From: Spectribacter acetivorans | GTDB lineage: Bacteria > Pseudomonadota > Gammaproteobacteria > Nevskiales > Salinisphaeraceae | Length of the DNA: 64,000 nt | Assembly: GCF_031846305.1 (NCBI RefSeq) | Contig: NZ_JAVRHY010000014.1 | Location: 13,044 to 77,043, forward strand | Reading direction: 5' to 3' | In this document: positions 17,999-24,400 of the stretch, piece after piece | Position numbering within the stretch: the stretch's first letter is position 1 | Layout of the letters: every line of letters begins with the position of its first letter | The notes under the pieces: model-generated | Databases searched by the model: none | Told to the model about the DNA's origin: nothing | Seen by the model: the letters and a program-made list of their open reading frames with translations, nothing else | Translations under genes and position numbers: made by a program

Positions 17999-18718
17999 AT
18001 GAAACCCTTTGAGCTCAACGCCGAAACCCGCACGGCCCAGGGCCGGGCCGAAAACCGCCGCCTGCGGCGCCAGGGCAAGGTGCCCGCCATCATCTACGGT
18101 GGTGCCGGCGAGCCGGTGATGCTGTCATTCGATCATGACGATCTGAGCCATCACCTGGACAACGAGGCGTTCTACTCGCACGTGATCAAGATCAACGTGC
18201 CCGGCGGCAAGCCGGAAGAAGTGGTACTGCGTGATCTGCAGCGCCATCCCGCGCGTCCGTTCATCCAGCACGTGGATCTGCTGCGTGTGGTCGCGGGCGA
18301 AGCCCTGCGCATGAACGTGCCGCTGCACTTCATCGGCGAGGACGACTGCCCCGGCATCAAGGAAGAGGGCGGCATCGCCACCCACAGCATGAACGACGTG
18401 GAAGTCGAGTGTCTGCCGCGCAATCTGCCCGAGTACATCGAGGTGGATTGCTCCGCGCTGGCAGTCAACGACGCCCTGCATCTGTCCGACCTCAAACTGC
18501 CGGAAGGTGTTGAGCTGGTCGACCTGATGCACGAGACCGATCGCACCGTGGTCACCATCCAGCTGCCGCGCGCCGCGCTGGAGCTGGAAGAGGAAGAAGC
18601 CGCCGAGGCCGAGGCAGCCGCGGAAGAAGCCGCTGCCGAGGACGAGGATGGCGGCGACGACAGCGACTCCGACGAGGGCGAGGCCGAGGCTTCCGGCGAC
18701 GACGAAGACAAGGGCTAA
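17999..18718 (+). CDS. rplY: 50S ribosomal protein L25/general stress protein Ctc
   Basis: Binds 5S rRNA in the large subunit. The 239-residue product is of the long Ctc type: an N-terminal L25 domain (residues 1-95, with RRQGKVPAIIYGG and RDLQRHPARPFIQHVDL) followed by the TL5/Ctc C-terminal beta domain to about residue 190. It ends in an acidic tail of about 45 residues rich in Glu, Ala, Asp and Ser, longer than in most mesophiles. Acidic tails on ribosomal proteins are often seen in salt-tolerant lineages, but one case is only a hint. It is followed by pth with a 21-nt gap. Confidence 0.93.
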   Translation: MKPFELNAETRTAQGRAENRRLRRQGKVPAIIYGGAGEPVMLSFDHDDLSHHLDNEAFYSHVIKINVPGGKPEEVVLRDLQRHPARPFIQHVDLLRVVAGEALRMNVPLHFIGEDDCPGIKEEGGIATHSMNDVEVECLPRNLPEYIEVDCSALAVNDALHLSDLKLPEGVELVDLMHETDRTVVTIQLPRAALELEEEEAAEAEAAAEEAAAEDEDGGDDSDSDEGEAEASGDDEDKG

Positions 18719-18739
18719 GCCGGCGGCCCGATTGTCGTC

Positions 18740-19324
18740 GTGACGGCCGAGGTGCGTGCCCTGGTGGCGCTCGGGAATCCGGGCGCCAAGCACGAGCGGC
18801 AGCGCCACAACGTGGGTTTCTGGCTGGCCGACGCCATGGCCATGACCTACCAGACGTCGTTCCGCGAGCAGTCCAGGTTCAAGGGCTGGGTGGCCCAGGT
18901 GACGGTCGGCGGCGAGCCGCTCTGGATGCTCAAGCCGGCGACGTTCATGAACCGCAGCGGCGAGTCGGTGCAGCCGTTCGCCGCGTTCCACAAGTTCACG
19001 CCGGAACAGCTGCTGGTGGTCCACGATGATCTGGACCTGCCGCCCGGCGCCATCCGCATCAAGCGCGGCGGCGGGCATGGCGGCCACAACGGTCTGCGTG
19101 ATATTCACCGGGTGATCGGCCCTGACTACGCCCGCCTGCGTATCGGCATCGGCCATCCCGGCCACCGCGAAGCCGTACTCGGCCACGTGCTGGGCGTGCC
19201 GCCGGCCGACGAGACGGATGCGCTGCTGGACGGGCTGGAGCGGGCCTACGCCGGGCTCGAACGAATGCTGGACGGCGACTGGAACCGCGCCGCCCAGTTC
19301 CTGCATACCCAACCGGAGACCTGA
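18740..19324 (+). CDS. pth: peptidyl-tRNA hydrolase
   Basis: Releases tRNA from peptidyl-tRNAs that dropped off the ribosome. The 194-residue protein has LGNPGAKHERQRHNVGFW with the catalytic His, the MLKPATFMNRSG substrate-binding loop, VVHDDLDLPPG with the conserved Asp, and RGGGHGGHNGLRDI. GTG 18740 is the annotated start; a GTG five codons later (at 18752) is also possible. It lies between rplY and ychF as in many gammaproteobacteria. Confidence 0.94.
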   Translation: MTAEVRALVALGNPGAKHERQRHNVGFWLADAMAMTYQTSFREQSRFKGWVAQVTVGGEPLWMLKPATFMNRSGESVQPFAAFHKFTPEQLLVVHDDLDLPPGAIRIKRGGGHGGHNGLRDIHRVIGPDYARLRIGIGHPGHREAVLGHVLGVPPADETDALLDGLERAYAGLERMLDGDWNRAAQFLHTQPET

Positions 19325-19326
19325 TC

Positions 19327-20418
19327 GTGGCACTGCGCGCCGGCATCGTCGGCTTGCCCAATGTCGGCAAGTCCACCCTGTTCAACGCCCTGACGGCTGC
19401 CGACATTCCGGCCGAAAACTACCCGTTCTGCACCATCGACCCGAATGTCGGTGTGGTGCCGGTGCCCGATCCGCGCCTGCAGGCGCTGGCCGATATCGTC
19501 AACCCGGCCAAGATCGTCCCCACCGCGATGGAATTCGTGGACATCGCCGGCCTGGTGGCCGGCGCGGCCCAGGGTGAGGGTCTGGGCAACAAGTTCCTCG
19601 CCCACATCCGCGAAACCGACGCCGTGCTGCACGTGGCCCGCTGCTTCGTCGACGACGACGTGACCCACGTGGCCGGCGCCGTGGACCCGCTGCGCGACGT
19701 GGACATCATCGACACCGAACTGGCGCTGGCGGACCTGGAAACCGCCATCCGGGCCCGCGACCGCGCGCTCAAGGCCGCCAAGGCCGGGGGCAAGGAAGAA
19801 ATCGCGCGAGCCAAGCTGTACGAGGCCCTGGTGGCGCACCTGGATGAAGGCAGGCCGGTTCGTGCCGGTGACTGGTCCGAGGCCGATCGTCAGCGCATGT
19901 ACGAGCTGCATCTGATTACCGCCAAGCCGGTGCTGTACGTGGCCAACGTCGACGAGAACGGGTTCCAGAACAATCCGCTGCTGGACAAGCTGCAGGCCCG
20001 GGCCGACGACGAGGGCGCGCAGGTCGTGGCAGTCTGCGCCGCGCTGGAAGGCGAGATGGCGCTGCTGGACGAGGCCGACAAGGCCGAATTCCTGGCCGAC
20101 CTCGGGCTCGAGGAGCCCGGCCTCAACCGCGTTATCCGGGCCGCCTACCGGCTGCTGGGTCTGCAGACCTACTTCACCGCCGGGCCGAAGGAAGTCCGCG
20201 CCTGGACCGTGCGCATCGGCGCCACCGCGCCGCAGGCCGCCGGGGTGATCCACACCGATTTCGAGCGCGGTTTCATCCGCGCCGAGGTCACCGCCTACGA
20301 CGATTACGTCGGACTGGGCGGCGAGCAGGGCGCCAAGGAAGCCGGCAAGCTCCGGCTCGAGGGCAAGGAGTATCGGGTGAACGAGGGCGACGTGATGCAC
20401 TTTCGTTTCAACGTCTGA
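19327..20418 (+). CDS. ychF: redox-regulated ATPase YchF (Obg-like)
   Basis: P-loop NTPase of the Obg-like ATPase family, which prefers ATP to GTP. The 363-residue protein has G1 GLPNVGKST, the switch region PFCTIDPNVG, G3 VDIAGLV, and VANVDEN in place of the G4 NKxD motif, which is the basis of ATP preference. A coiled-coil lies mid-protein (about residues 130-200) and a C-terminal TGS-type domain ends KEYRVNEGDVMHFRFNV. GTG 19327 follows pth by 2 nt, so the two are coupled. Confidence 0.95.
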   Translation: MALRAGIVGLPNVGKSTLFNALTAADIPAENYPFCTIDPNVGVVPVPDPRLQALADIVNPAKIVPTAMEFVDIAGLVAGAAQGEGLGNKFLAHIRETDAVLHVARCFVDDDVTHVAGAVDPLRDVDIIDTELALADLETAIRARDRALKAAKAGGKEEIARAKLYEALVAHLDEGRPVRAGDWSEADRQRMYELHLITAKPVLYVANVDENGFQNNPLLDKLQARADDEGAQVVAVCAALEGEMALLDEADKAEFLADLGLEEPGLNRVIRAAYRLLGLQTYFTAGPKEVRAWTVRIGATAPQAAGVIHTDFERGFIRAEVTAYDDYVGLGGEQGAKEAGKLRLEGKEYRVNEGDVMHFRFNV

Positions 20419-20431
20419 TTGCCCGCCGGGC

Positions 20432-20461
20432 TCGACTTTCCCCCCGCCTTTTGAGTAAGAT
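20432..20461 (+). promoter_or_regulatory. promoter of tRNA-Met
   Basis: TCGACT (20432-20437) and TAAGAT (20456-20461) are separated by 18 bp and end 12 nt before the tRNA 5' end. The -35 box departs from TTGACA at two or three positions. Placement fits a tRNA transcript starting near 20468. Confidence 0.55.
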
Positions 20462-20473
20462 TCGCGCCGCCGT

Positions 20474-20549
20474 GGCCACGTAGCTCAGGGGTTAGAGCAC
20501 AGCATTCATAATGCTGGTGTCGGTGGTTCAAATCCACCCGTGGCTACCA
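20474..20549 (+). tRNA. tRNA-Met (anticodon CAT)
   Basis: A complete cloverleaf of 76 nt with encoded CCA. Acceptor GGCCACG pairs with CGTGGCT (one G-U), the anticodon stem CAGCA/TGCTG encloses TTCATAA with anticodon CAT, and the T-arm is GGTGG-TTCAAAT-CCACC. The acceptor with a paired first base and overall likeness to elongator tRNA-Met argue against an initiator; tRNA-Ile2 with a modified CAT cannot be excluded. Its 3' half is repeated three times downstream. Confidence 0.92.
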
Positions 20550-20590
20550 TTTTTCCCTCGCGTATCTGCCAGCGCACGAGTTTCGTCAGC

Positions 20591-20728
20591 GACGACACCC
20601 GTGTTGTTTATCGCTGGTGTCGGCGGTTGCGCGGGCCTTCCTGGCCCGCGTCCTGCGGACTCGCCGCTAAGCGGCTCGCGTCGATCGGCCATCCGTGGCC
20701 GATCGGTCAAATCCACCCGTGGCTACCA
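20591..20728 (+). repeat. partial tRNA-Met 3'-half copy 1 with hairpin insert
   Basis: GCTGGTGTCGGCGGTT (20613-20628) matches the end of the anticodon stem, variable loop and left T-stem of tRNA-Met with one change. CAAATCCACCCGTGGCTACCA (20708-20728) is the exact remainder of the T-arm, acceptor and CCA. Between them, in the T-loop, is a 79-nt insert. The anticodon stem's left strand is missing; a CGACACCCGTGTTGTTT piece takes its place. Sequence after the CCA (ATTTTCCTTCCGCG) also resembles that after the intact gene. Confidence 0.75.
20629..20707 (-). repeat. single triple-hairpin element in the tRNA-Met copy T-loop
   Basis: Read on the minus strand: CGATCGGCC/GGCCGATCG with loop ACGGAT (20682-20705), GCCGCT/AGCGGC (20663-20675), then CGCGGGCC/GGCCCGCG with loop AGGAA (20630-20650). 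This is the order hairpin 1, 2, 3 of the element at 16523, in the opposite orientation relative to the host tRNA copy. All arms pair perfectly. Confidence 0.7.
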
Positions 20729-20770
20729 TTTTCCTTCCGCGCCTCCATAACCCCACAAGCCTCATCTGGG

Positions 20771-20976
20771 GCGACACGCGTGTTGTTTTGGCTGGTGTCG
20801 GAGGTGGACTGCGGCCGTCCCTGGCCGCAGCCCTTCGGGTGGCGCTTACGCGCCATCAACCGGGCTCTCCTTGCCGGGTTTATGACTGCGGCCATCCGTG
20901 GCCGCCGCCCTTCGGGCGACGCTTTCGCGTTATCTCGATCGGCACTCCTGCCGATCGATCAAATCCACCCGTGGCT
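20771..20976 (+). repeat. partial tRNA-Met 3'-half copy 2 with hairpin insert
   Basis: GCTGGTGTCGGAGGT (20791-20805) and CAAATCCACCCGTGGCT (20960-20976) are again the two sides of the tRNA-Met T-loop, separated by about 154 nt. As in copy 1, the left part is preceded by a CGACAC..GTGTTGTTTT segment containing the palindrome ACACGCGTGT (20774-20783), not by a normal anticodon arm. The CCA end has drifted (GTCT). Confidence 0.72.
20806..20959 (-). repeat. tandem pair of triple-hairpin elements
   Basis: On the minus strand, unit 1 has CGATCGGC/GCCGATCG with loop AGGAGT (20936-20957), ACGC/GCGT with loop GAAA (20919-20930), CCC-GAA-GGG (20908-20916), and GCGGCC/GGCCGC with loop ACGGAT (20888-20905). 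Unit 2 has a 7-of-8 bp stem with loop AAGGAGA (20858-20880), GGCGC/GCGCC with loop GTAA (20841-20854), CCC-GAA-GGG (20831-20839), and CTGCGGCC/GGCCGCAG with loop AGGGAC (20809-20830). Architecture and spacing match the pair at 16523-16688. Confidence 0.75.
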
Positions 20977-21297
20977 GTCTTTAACTCAGTGTTTTGTAGC
21001 TAACCCCTGGACTCTCCATGCAACGCGTTGCGGGGAGATTCGGGGGACTCAGCTATCCAACAATCTTCATTAGCGGTCGACTTCCCCATCGCAGGCGGTG
21101 TTGGCGGCCTTGCGTCAGTTGGTGGATTTCCGCGGCGGAGTAGCGCGTTGCGATCGGCCGTACGGCGACTCGTTGCTCGCATTGCGGCGCCGCACTGGCG
21201 GTTGCCGCGACACATGCGAGATGGCTGTTCGCGGTGGTCTTCATGTCGTCGCCGGGCGGTGCGTTCTTCTGGCGTGCCCTGGCTAGCCCTGGCCGCC
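20977..21297. other. no recognisable gene between tRNA fragments and the toxin-antitoxin pair
   Basis: About 320 nt with short open frames on both strands but no protein family signature, no signal peptide and no ribosome site that decides a start. It sits inside the block bounded by tRNA-Met fragments, so it may be a worn mobile-element remnant. Confidence 0.5.
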
Positions 21298-21315
21298 TGT
21301 CCAATATATTGGACA
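21298..21315. promoter_or_regulatory. 18-bp perfect palindrome, likely operator of the toxin-antitoxin operon
   Basis: TGTCCAATATATTGGACA is a perfect inverted repeat ending 29 nt before the toxin start. A weaker related half-pair, GTCC..8 nt..AGAC, follows at 21327-21342. In toxin-antitoxin systems the HTH antitoxin commonly binds such palindromes over its own promoter. Confidence 0.6.
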
Positions 21316-21344
21316 CTGGTGCAATCGTCCACTATGGTAGACAG

Positions 21345-21644
21345 ATGGTCGAGGTCATCAAGAGCGCTACGTTCGACGCCTGGCTGAATGGCTTGAAGGA
21401 TCAGTCGGCAGCGCGTCGGATCAACGCCCGCATCGATCGGCTGGCGCTGGGTAACCCCGGCGACGTGAAGGCGGTGGGCGATGGCGTGAGCGAGATGCGC
21501 CTGACCTATGGCCCGGGCTACCGGGTGTATTTCCTGCAGCAAGGGACAGTGCGGGTGGTGCTGTTGTGCGGCGGCGACAAGAGCGGCCAGGCGCGCGACA
21601 TCGCCCGCGCCAAGCGCATTGCCCAGGCATGGAGATCGTCATGA
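21345..21644 (+). CDS. RelE/ParE-superfamily addiction module toxin
   Basis: A 99-residue small basic protein. The body (FDAWLNGLKDQSAARRINAR, then ALGNPGDVKAVGDGVSEMRL and YGPGYRVYF) matches the RelE/ParE-fold killer-protein family that is encoded before its antidote (TIGR02683-like). These proteins are mRNA interferases or gyrase poisons; which one cannot be told from sequence. ATG 21345 is the first start after the palindromic operator. The stop overlaps the antitoxin start (ATGA), so the order is toxin first, as in HigBA-type modules. Confidence 0.85.
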   Translation: MVEVIKSATFDAWLNGLKDQSAARRINARIDRLALGNPGDVKAVGDGVSEMRLTYGPGYRVYFLQQGTVRVVLLCGGDKSGQARDIARAKRIAQAWRSS

Positions 21645-21949
21645 GCGAGAAATTCAGTGCATACGATTCTGCCGATTACATCCACAGCGACGCCGACGCT
21701 GCCGCGTACCTGCTGGCGTGCATGGAAGAGGGCGGTGACGATCCGGCCTTTCTGGCGCACGCGCTGGGCGTGGTGGCTCGCGCCCGCAACATGAGCCAGC
21801 TGGCGCGCGATGTCGGTATCAGCCGCGCCGGCCTGTACCAGGCCCTGGACGCCGACGGCAACCCGACGCTGACCACCGTGGTCGGCGTGCTGAAGGCGCT
21901 GGGGCTGCGGCTTTCCGTGGCGCCGCTGGGCAAGGGCGAGGCGGCCTAG
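21641..21949 (+). CDS. HTH addiction module antidote protein
   Basis: A 102-residue partner of the preceding toxin. The N-terminal third is acidic (SEKFSAYDSADYIHSDADAA), and the C-terminal part is an XRE-type helix-turn-helix (MSQLARDVGISRAGLYQALD), followed by NPTLTTVVGVLKALGLRL. This is the layout of the TIGR02684-like antidote family. It should neutralise the toxin and, through the HTH, bind the palindrome at 21298-21315. The pair lies between tRNA-Met fragments, so it is probably acquired cargo. Confidence 0.85.
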   Translation: MSEKFSAYDSADYIHSDADAAAYLLACMEEGGDDPAFLAHALGVVARARNMSQLARDVGISRAGLYQALDADGNPTLTTVVGVLKALGLRLSVAPLGKGEAA

Positions 21950-21955
21950 CCGTTG

Positions 21956-22030
21956 CCGTTCTTTTGGCTGGTGTTGGTGGTTGCGCGCTTTGTATCTGGA
22001 TGACGAGTCGGCGGGTGGACCGTGTGGCTA
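21956..22030 (+). repeat. worn third copy of the tRNA-Met 3' half
   Basis: GTTCTTTTGGCTGGTGTTGGTGG (21958-21980) matches the left flank and left T-arm of copy 2 (GTTGTTTTGGCTGGTGTCGG) with two differences. A weak match to the right half (CCGTGTGGCTA, 22020-22030) follows about 40 nt later. No paired hairpin unit is left between them. It marks the right side of the toxin-antitoxin segment. Confidence 0.5.
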
Positions 22031-22114
22031 TGGGTTTTCATGGCCACCGATGAACGACATCCCGCATTCGCTAGAATGTCGCATCGATTACGGCCCGCCT
22101 CGCACTTACCAACC

Positions 22115-22672
22115 ATGACCCAGCAAGCGGTCGCACCCGCACACATTGCCTCGGAATCTGTCCTCGTCGCAGCGGTGAGGCAATGGATTGAGCGGGCCAA
22201 TTCACGTTTCGATCTCGCGGTGCCCGTGCCGCAGGTGCGTATGGACCTGCGCGGACGCAGCGCCGGGCTCACGGTTTATGCCCGACGGCATCGCCAACGG
22301 GCGCTCATCCGGTTCAATGCGTCGCTTTGCGCGCGCTATCCCGCCGAGATGCTCAACGAAACTGTGCCGCACGAGGTAGCGCATGTGGTGACGGCCTGGC
22401 GCCACGGTTCCCGGGTGAAACCTCACGGTCCGGAATGGCGGGCAGTGATGCAATGCTTGGGCAAGGCCGCGACCGTTTGCCATCGAATGGACGCACCGGC
22501 GTCGCGCGCTATGCGCTATTTTCCCTATCGCTGTCGCTGCGATGAACCGCGTTATCTCAGTACGATCCGGCATCGGCGGATTGCTCGTGGTGCCGCTTAT
22601 CTCTGCCGGCGGTGCGGAAGCCGTTTGGTTGCCACGGATGGCGATTCCGTGATTTCGCCGGATCGAATCTAG
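22115..22672 (+). CDS. SprT-like zinc metallopeptidase domain protein
   Basis: A 185-residue protein with the HExxH-type motif NETVPHEVAHVVTAW, the later PHGPEWRAVM segment, and a C-terminal zinc ribbon made of YRCRCDEPRYLS and YLCRRCGSRLV. This is the SprT family arrangement, related to SPRTN proteases that cut DNA-protein cross-links; a role in E. coli SprT is not clearly defined. ATG 22115 is chosen over the longer frame because a -10-like TAGAAT at 22072-22077 lies just upstream. It converges with the cyclase gene, overlapping by 4 nt. Confidence 0.85.
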   Translation: MTQQAVAPAHIASESVLVAAVRQWIERANSRFDLAVPVPQVRMDLRGRSAGLTVYARRHRQRALIRFNASLCARYPAEMLNETVPHEVAHVVTAWRHGSRVKPHGPEWRAVMQCLGKAATVCHRMDAPASRAMRYFPYRCRCDEPRYLSTIRHRRIARGAAYLCRRCGSRLVATDGDSVISPDRI

Positions 22673-23952
22673 GCGGATACCGCGGGCGTTCCACTCGGCG
22701 AGGCCGTACCCTCGAGAAACCACACCGGCATCCGACCCTTGCCGCGCACTCGCAGGGTGCCGCGGCGCTCCAGATGGAACTGGTCGGCGAGCAGGTCGTG
22801 GGTGGCCTCGGTTAGCTGGATACGGCCGGGCAGCCCCTGGCTCTGCATGCGGCTGGCGATGTTCACGGTGTCGCCCCAGACGTCGAACGAGAACTTGCGC
22901 GAGCCGATTACGCCGGCCACCACCTCGCCGCTGTGCATGCCGACGCGCAGGGCCAGTTTGTGGTCGAGCGACTGGTTCAGGTCATCGATGGCCGCAATCA
23001 TGTGCAGCGCCGCGCGGGCGACCGCCGGGGCGTGATCCGCGCGGGGCAGCGGCAGCCCACCGGCCAGCATGTATTCGTCGCCGATGGTCTTGATCTTCTC
23101 CAAGCCTTCCTGCTCCGCGATGCGGTCGAAGCGCGAGAAAACCTTGTTGAGCAGTTCCACTAGGTCGCCCGGCGGCAGGCGACCGGCCAGTTCGGTGAAG
23201 CCGACGATGTCGGCGAACAGCAGGGTGGCGTCGGGGAAACTGTCGGCAATGACTTGGGAGCCTTCCTTCAGCCGTCGGGCCACGGTCACCGGCAGGATAT
23301 TGCGCAGCAGTTCCTCGGAACGCTGGTACTCGCGCTGGAGCATATCCTCGGTATGGTTGATCTCCTGATAGAACAGCGCCACCAGCCCGCCCAGCAGGGC
23401 GAAGGCACCCACGGCGTTGATGAAGAAGGCCAGATCGGTGAACCAGGCCGGGTCGCGCATGGCGATGACCGGCTGGTTGAACGCCAGCTGGATCCAGATG
23501 AAAAGGCTGATCCAGAGGCCGGCGAACAACACCGACAACCAGCGTTCCCCCCGCGTGAACAGCAGGAACAGGGCGGTCCATAGCACGAAGAAGTAAAGGT
23601 GTACGCCGGCGCCATTGCCGATCACCCAGGAGGCGAAGCTGAGTTGTATCGCCGGCACCATGGCCAGAAACAGGCGGGCCAGCAGAAAGCGCCGACGGTG
23701 GTTGCTCCACAGGACTGCCGCGTAGCCGGCCAGCACCGGCGGGGTGATGGCGGCGATCGGCCACAGATCGGCCATCCCCAGCAGCTGCACCCCGATGGCC
23801 ACGATGGCGTAGAACAACGTCACCGGCAGCGCCAGAATCGCCATCTGGTTGACCAGCACCACCCGGCGATGGGTGGTCTGGTCGAGCATCGGCCCCACGC
23901 CGATGTGGGCCCCGGCTTCCCACCGGGCCCGCAGGTTGCCCGGACGGCTCAT
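22669..23952 (-). CDS. membrane-bound class III adenylate cyclase
   Basis: A 427-residue protein with about six transmembrane helices (residues 30-195) and a cytoplasmic class III cyclase domain (about 235-400). Metal-binding Asp residues are visible in LLFADIVGFTE (D248) and TIGDEYM (D292). The purine-specifying pair is Lys286 (EKIKTIGD) and Asp361 (GDTVN), which indicates ATP rather than GTP as substrate. Asn364 and Arg368 supply the transition-state residues. The ATG at 23952 overlaps the stop of the DUF3307 gene. All catalytic residues are present, so active cAMP synthesis is expected. Confidence 0.9.
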   Translation of the reverse strand: MSRPGNLRARWEAGAHIGVGPMLDQTTHRRVVLVNQMAILALPVTLFYAIVAIGVQLLGMADLWPIAAITPPVLAGYAAVLWSNHRRRFLLARLFLAMVPAIQLSFASWVIGNGAGVHLYFFVLWTALFLLFTRGERWLSVLFAGLWISLFIWIQLAFNQPVIAMRDPAWFTDLAFFINAVGAFALLGGLVALFYQEINHTEDMLQREYQRSEELLRNILPVTVARRLKEGSQVIADSFPDATLLFADIVGFTELAGRLPPGDLVELLNKVFSRFDRIAEQEGLEKIKTIGDEYMLAGGLPLPRADHAPAVARAALHMIAAIDDLNQSLDHKLALRVGMHSGEVVAGVIGSRKFSFDVWGDTVNIASRMQSQGLPGRIQLTEATHDLLADQFHLERRGTLRVRGKGRMPVWFLEGTASPSGTPAVSA

Positions 23953-24308
23953 GCCAGGAAGAACCAGAGGCCGGCCCAGACCGGTTTGCATGCCAGATGC
24001 AGACACTGATCGGCATGAAAGCCGTAGAACCGGCGGGACTTACCGTAATCGATCAGCCAGTGGACGATGGCTTCGGCAATACCCAGGCCCACCATGCCGG
24101 TGGCCGCGGCCACCGCGCCGCCGTGGATGAGGGCGTGGGCGGACAGCACATGCACCCAGACCCATTCCCGGTGCTCGCCGGCCGATCGGGGCGCCCGGCG
24201 GGTGGGGTTCTTGCTGCGAACCATCCATTCGGTCTGCAGGGCGAAGTCGCCCACGGCGTGGCCGACCAGCAGCCAGAACAGGACCTCGACCAGGCCGGCG
24301 TCAATCAT
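23949..24308 (-). CDS. DUF3307 family membrane protein
   Basis: A 119-residue hydrophobic protein with three to four membrane segments. The opening VLFWLLVGHAVGDFALQTEWM, the short soluble insert with RSKNP, and the end HWLIDYGKSRRFYGFHADQCLHL match DUF3307, a family also seen on phages and plasmids and without a defined role. It is translationally coupled to the adenylate cyclase (4-nt overlap) and divergent from the large cyclase/ATPase gene. Confidence 0.75.
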   Translation of the reverse strand: MIDAGLVEVLFWLLVGHAVGDFALQTEWMVRSKNPTRRAPRSAGEHREWVWVHVLSAHALIHGGAVAAATGMVGLGIAEAIVHWLIDYGKSRRFYGFHADQCLHLACKPVWAGLWFFLA

Positions 24309-24400
24309 TGCGGGGGTGTCAGCGTCATGATCTGAGGGAGTCTATCAGTGCCCGATGGCAGTAACGGTGCTAACGTGAGCGCAGCCATTCCGGAGGCACC

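Noticed and set aside
20613..20976. CRISPR array
   Set aside because: There are only two or three repeat pairs, spacers are hairpins related to each other, and repeats are clearly tRNA-Met fragments; no cas gene is present.
21000..21542. A 180-codon minus-strand frame opposite the toxin gene
   Set aside because: It has no recognisable family pattern and overlaps the well-supported toxin gene and its operator.
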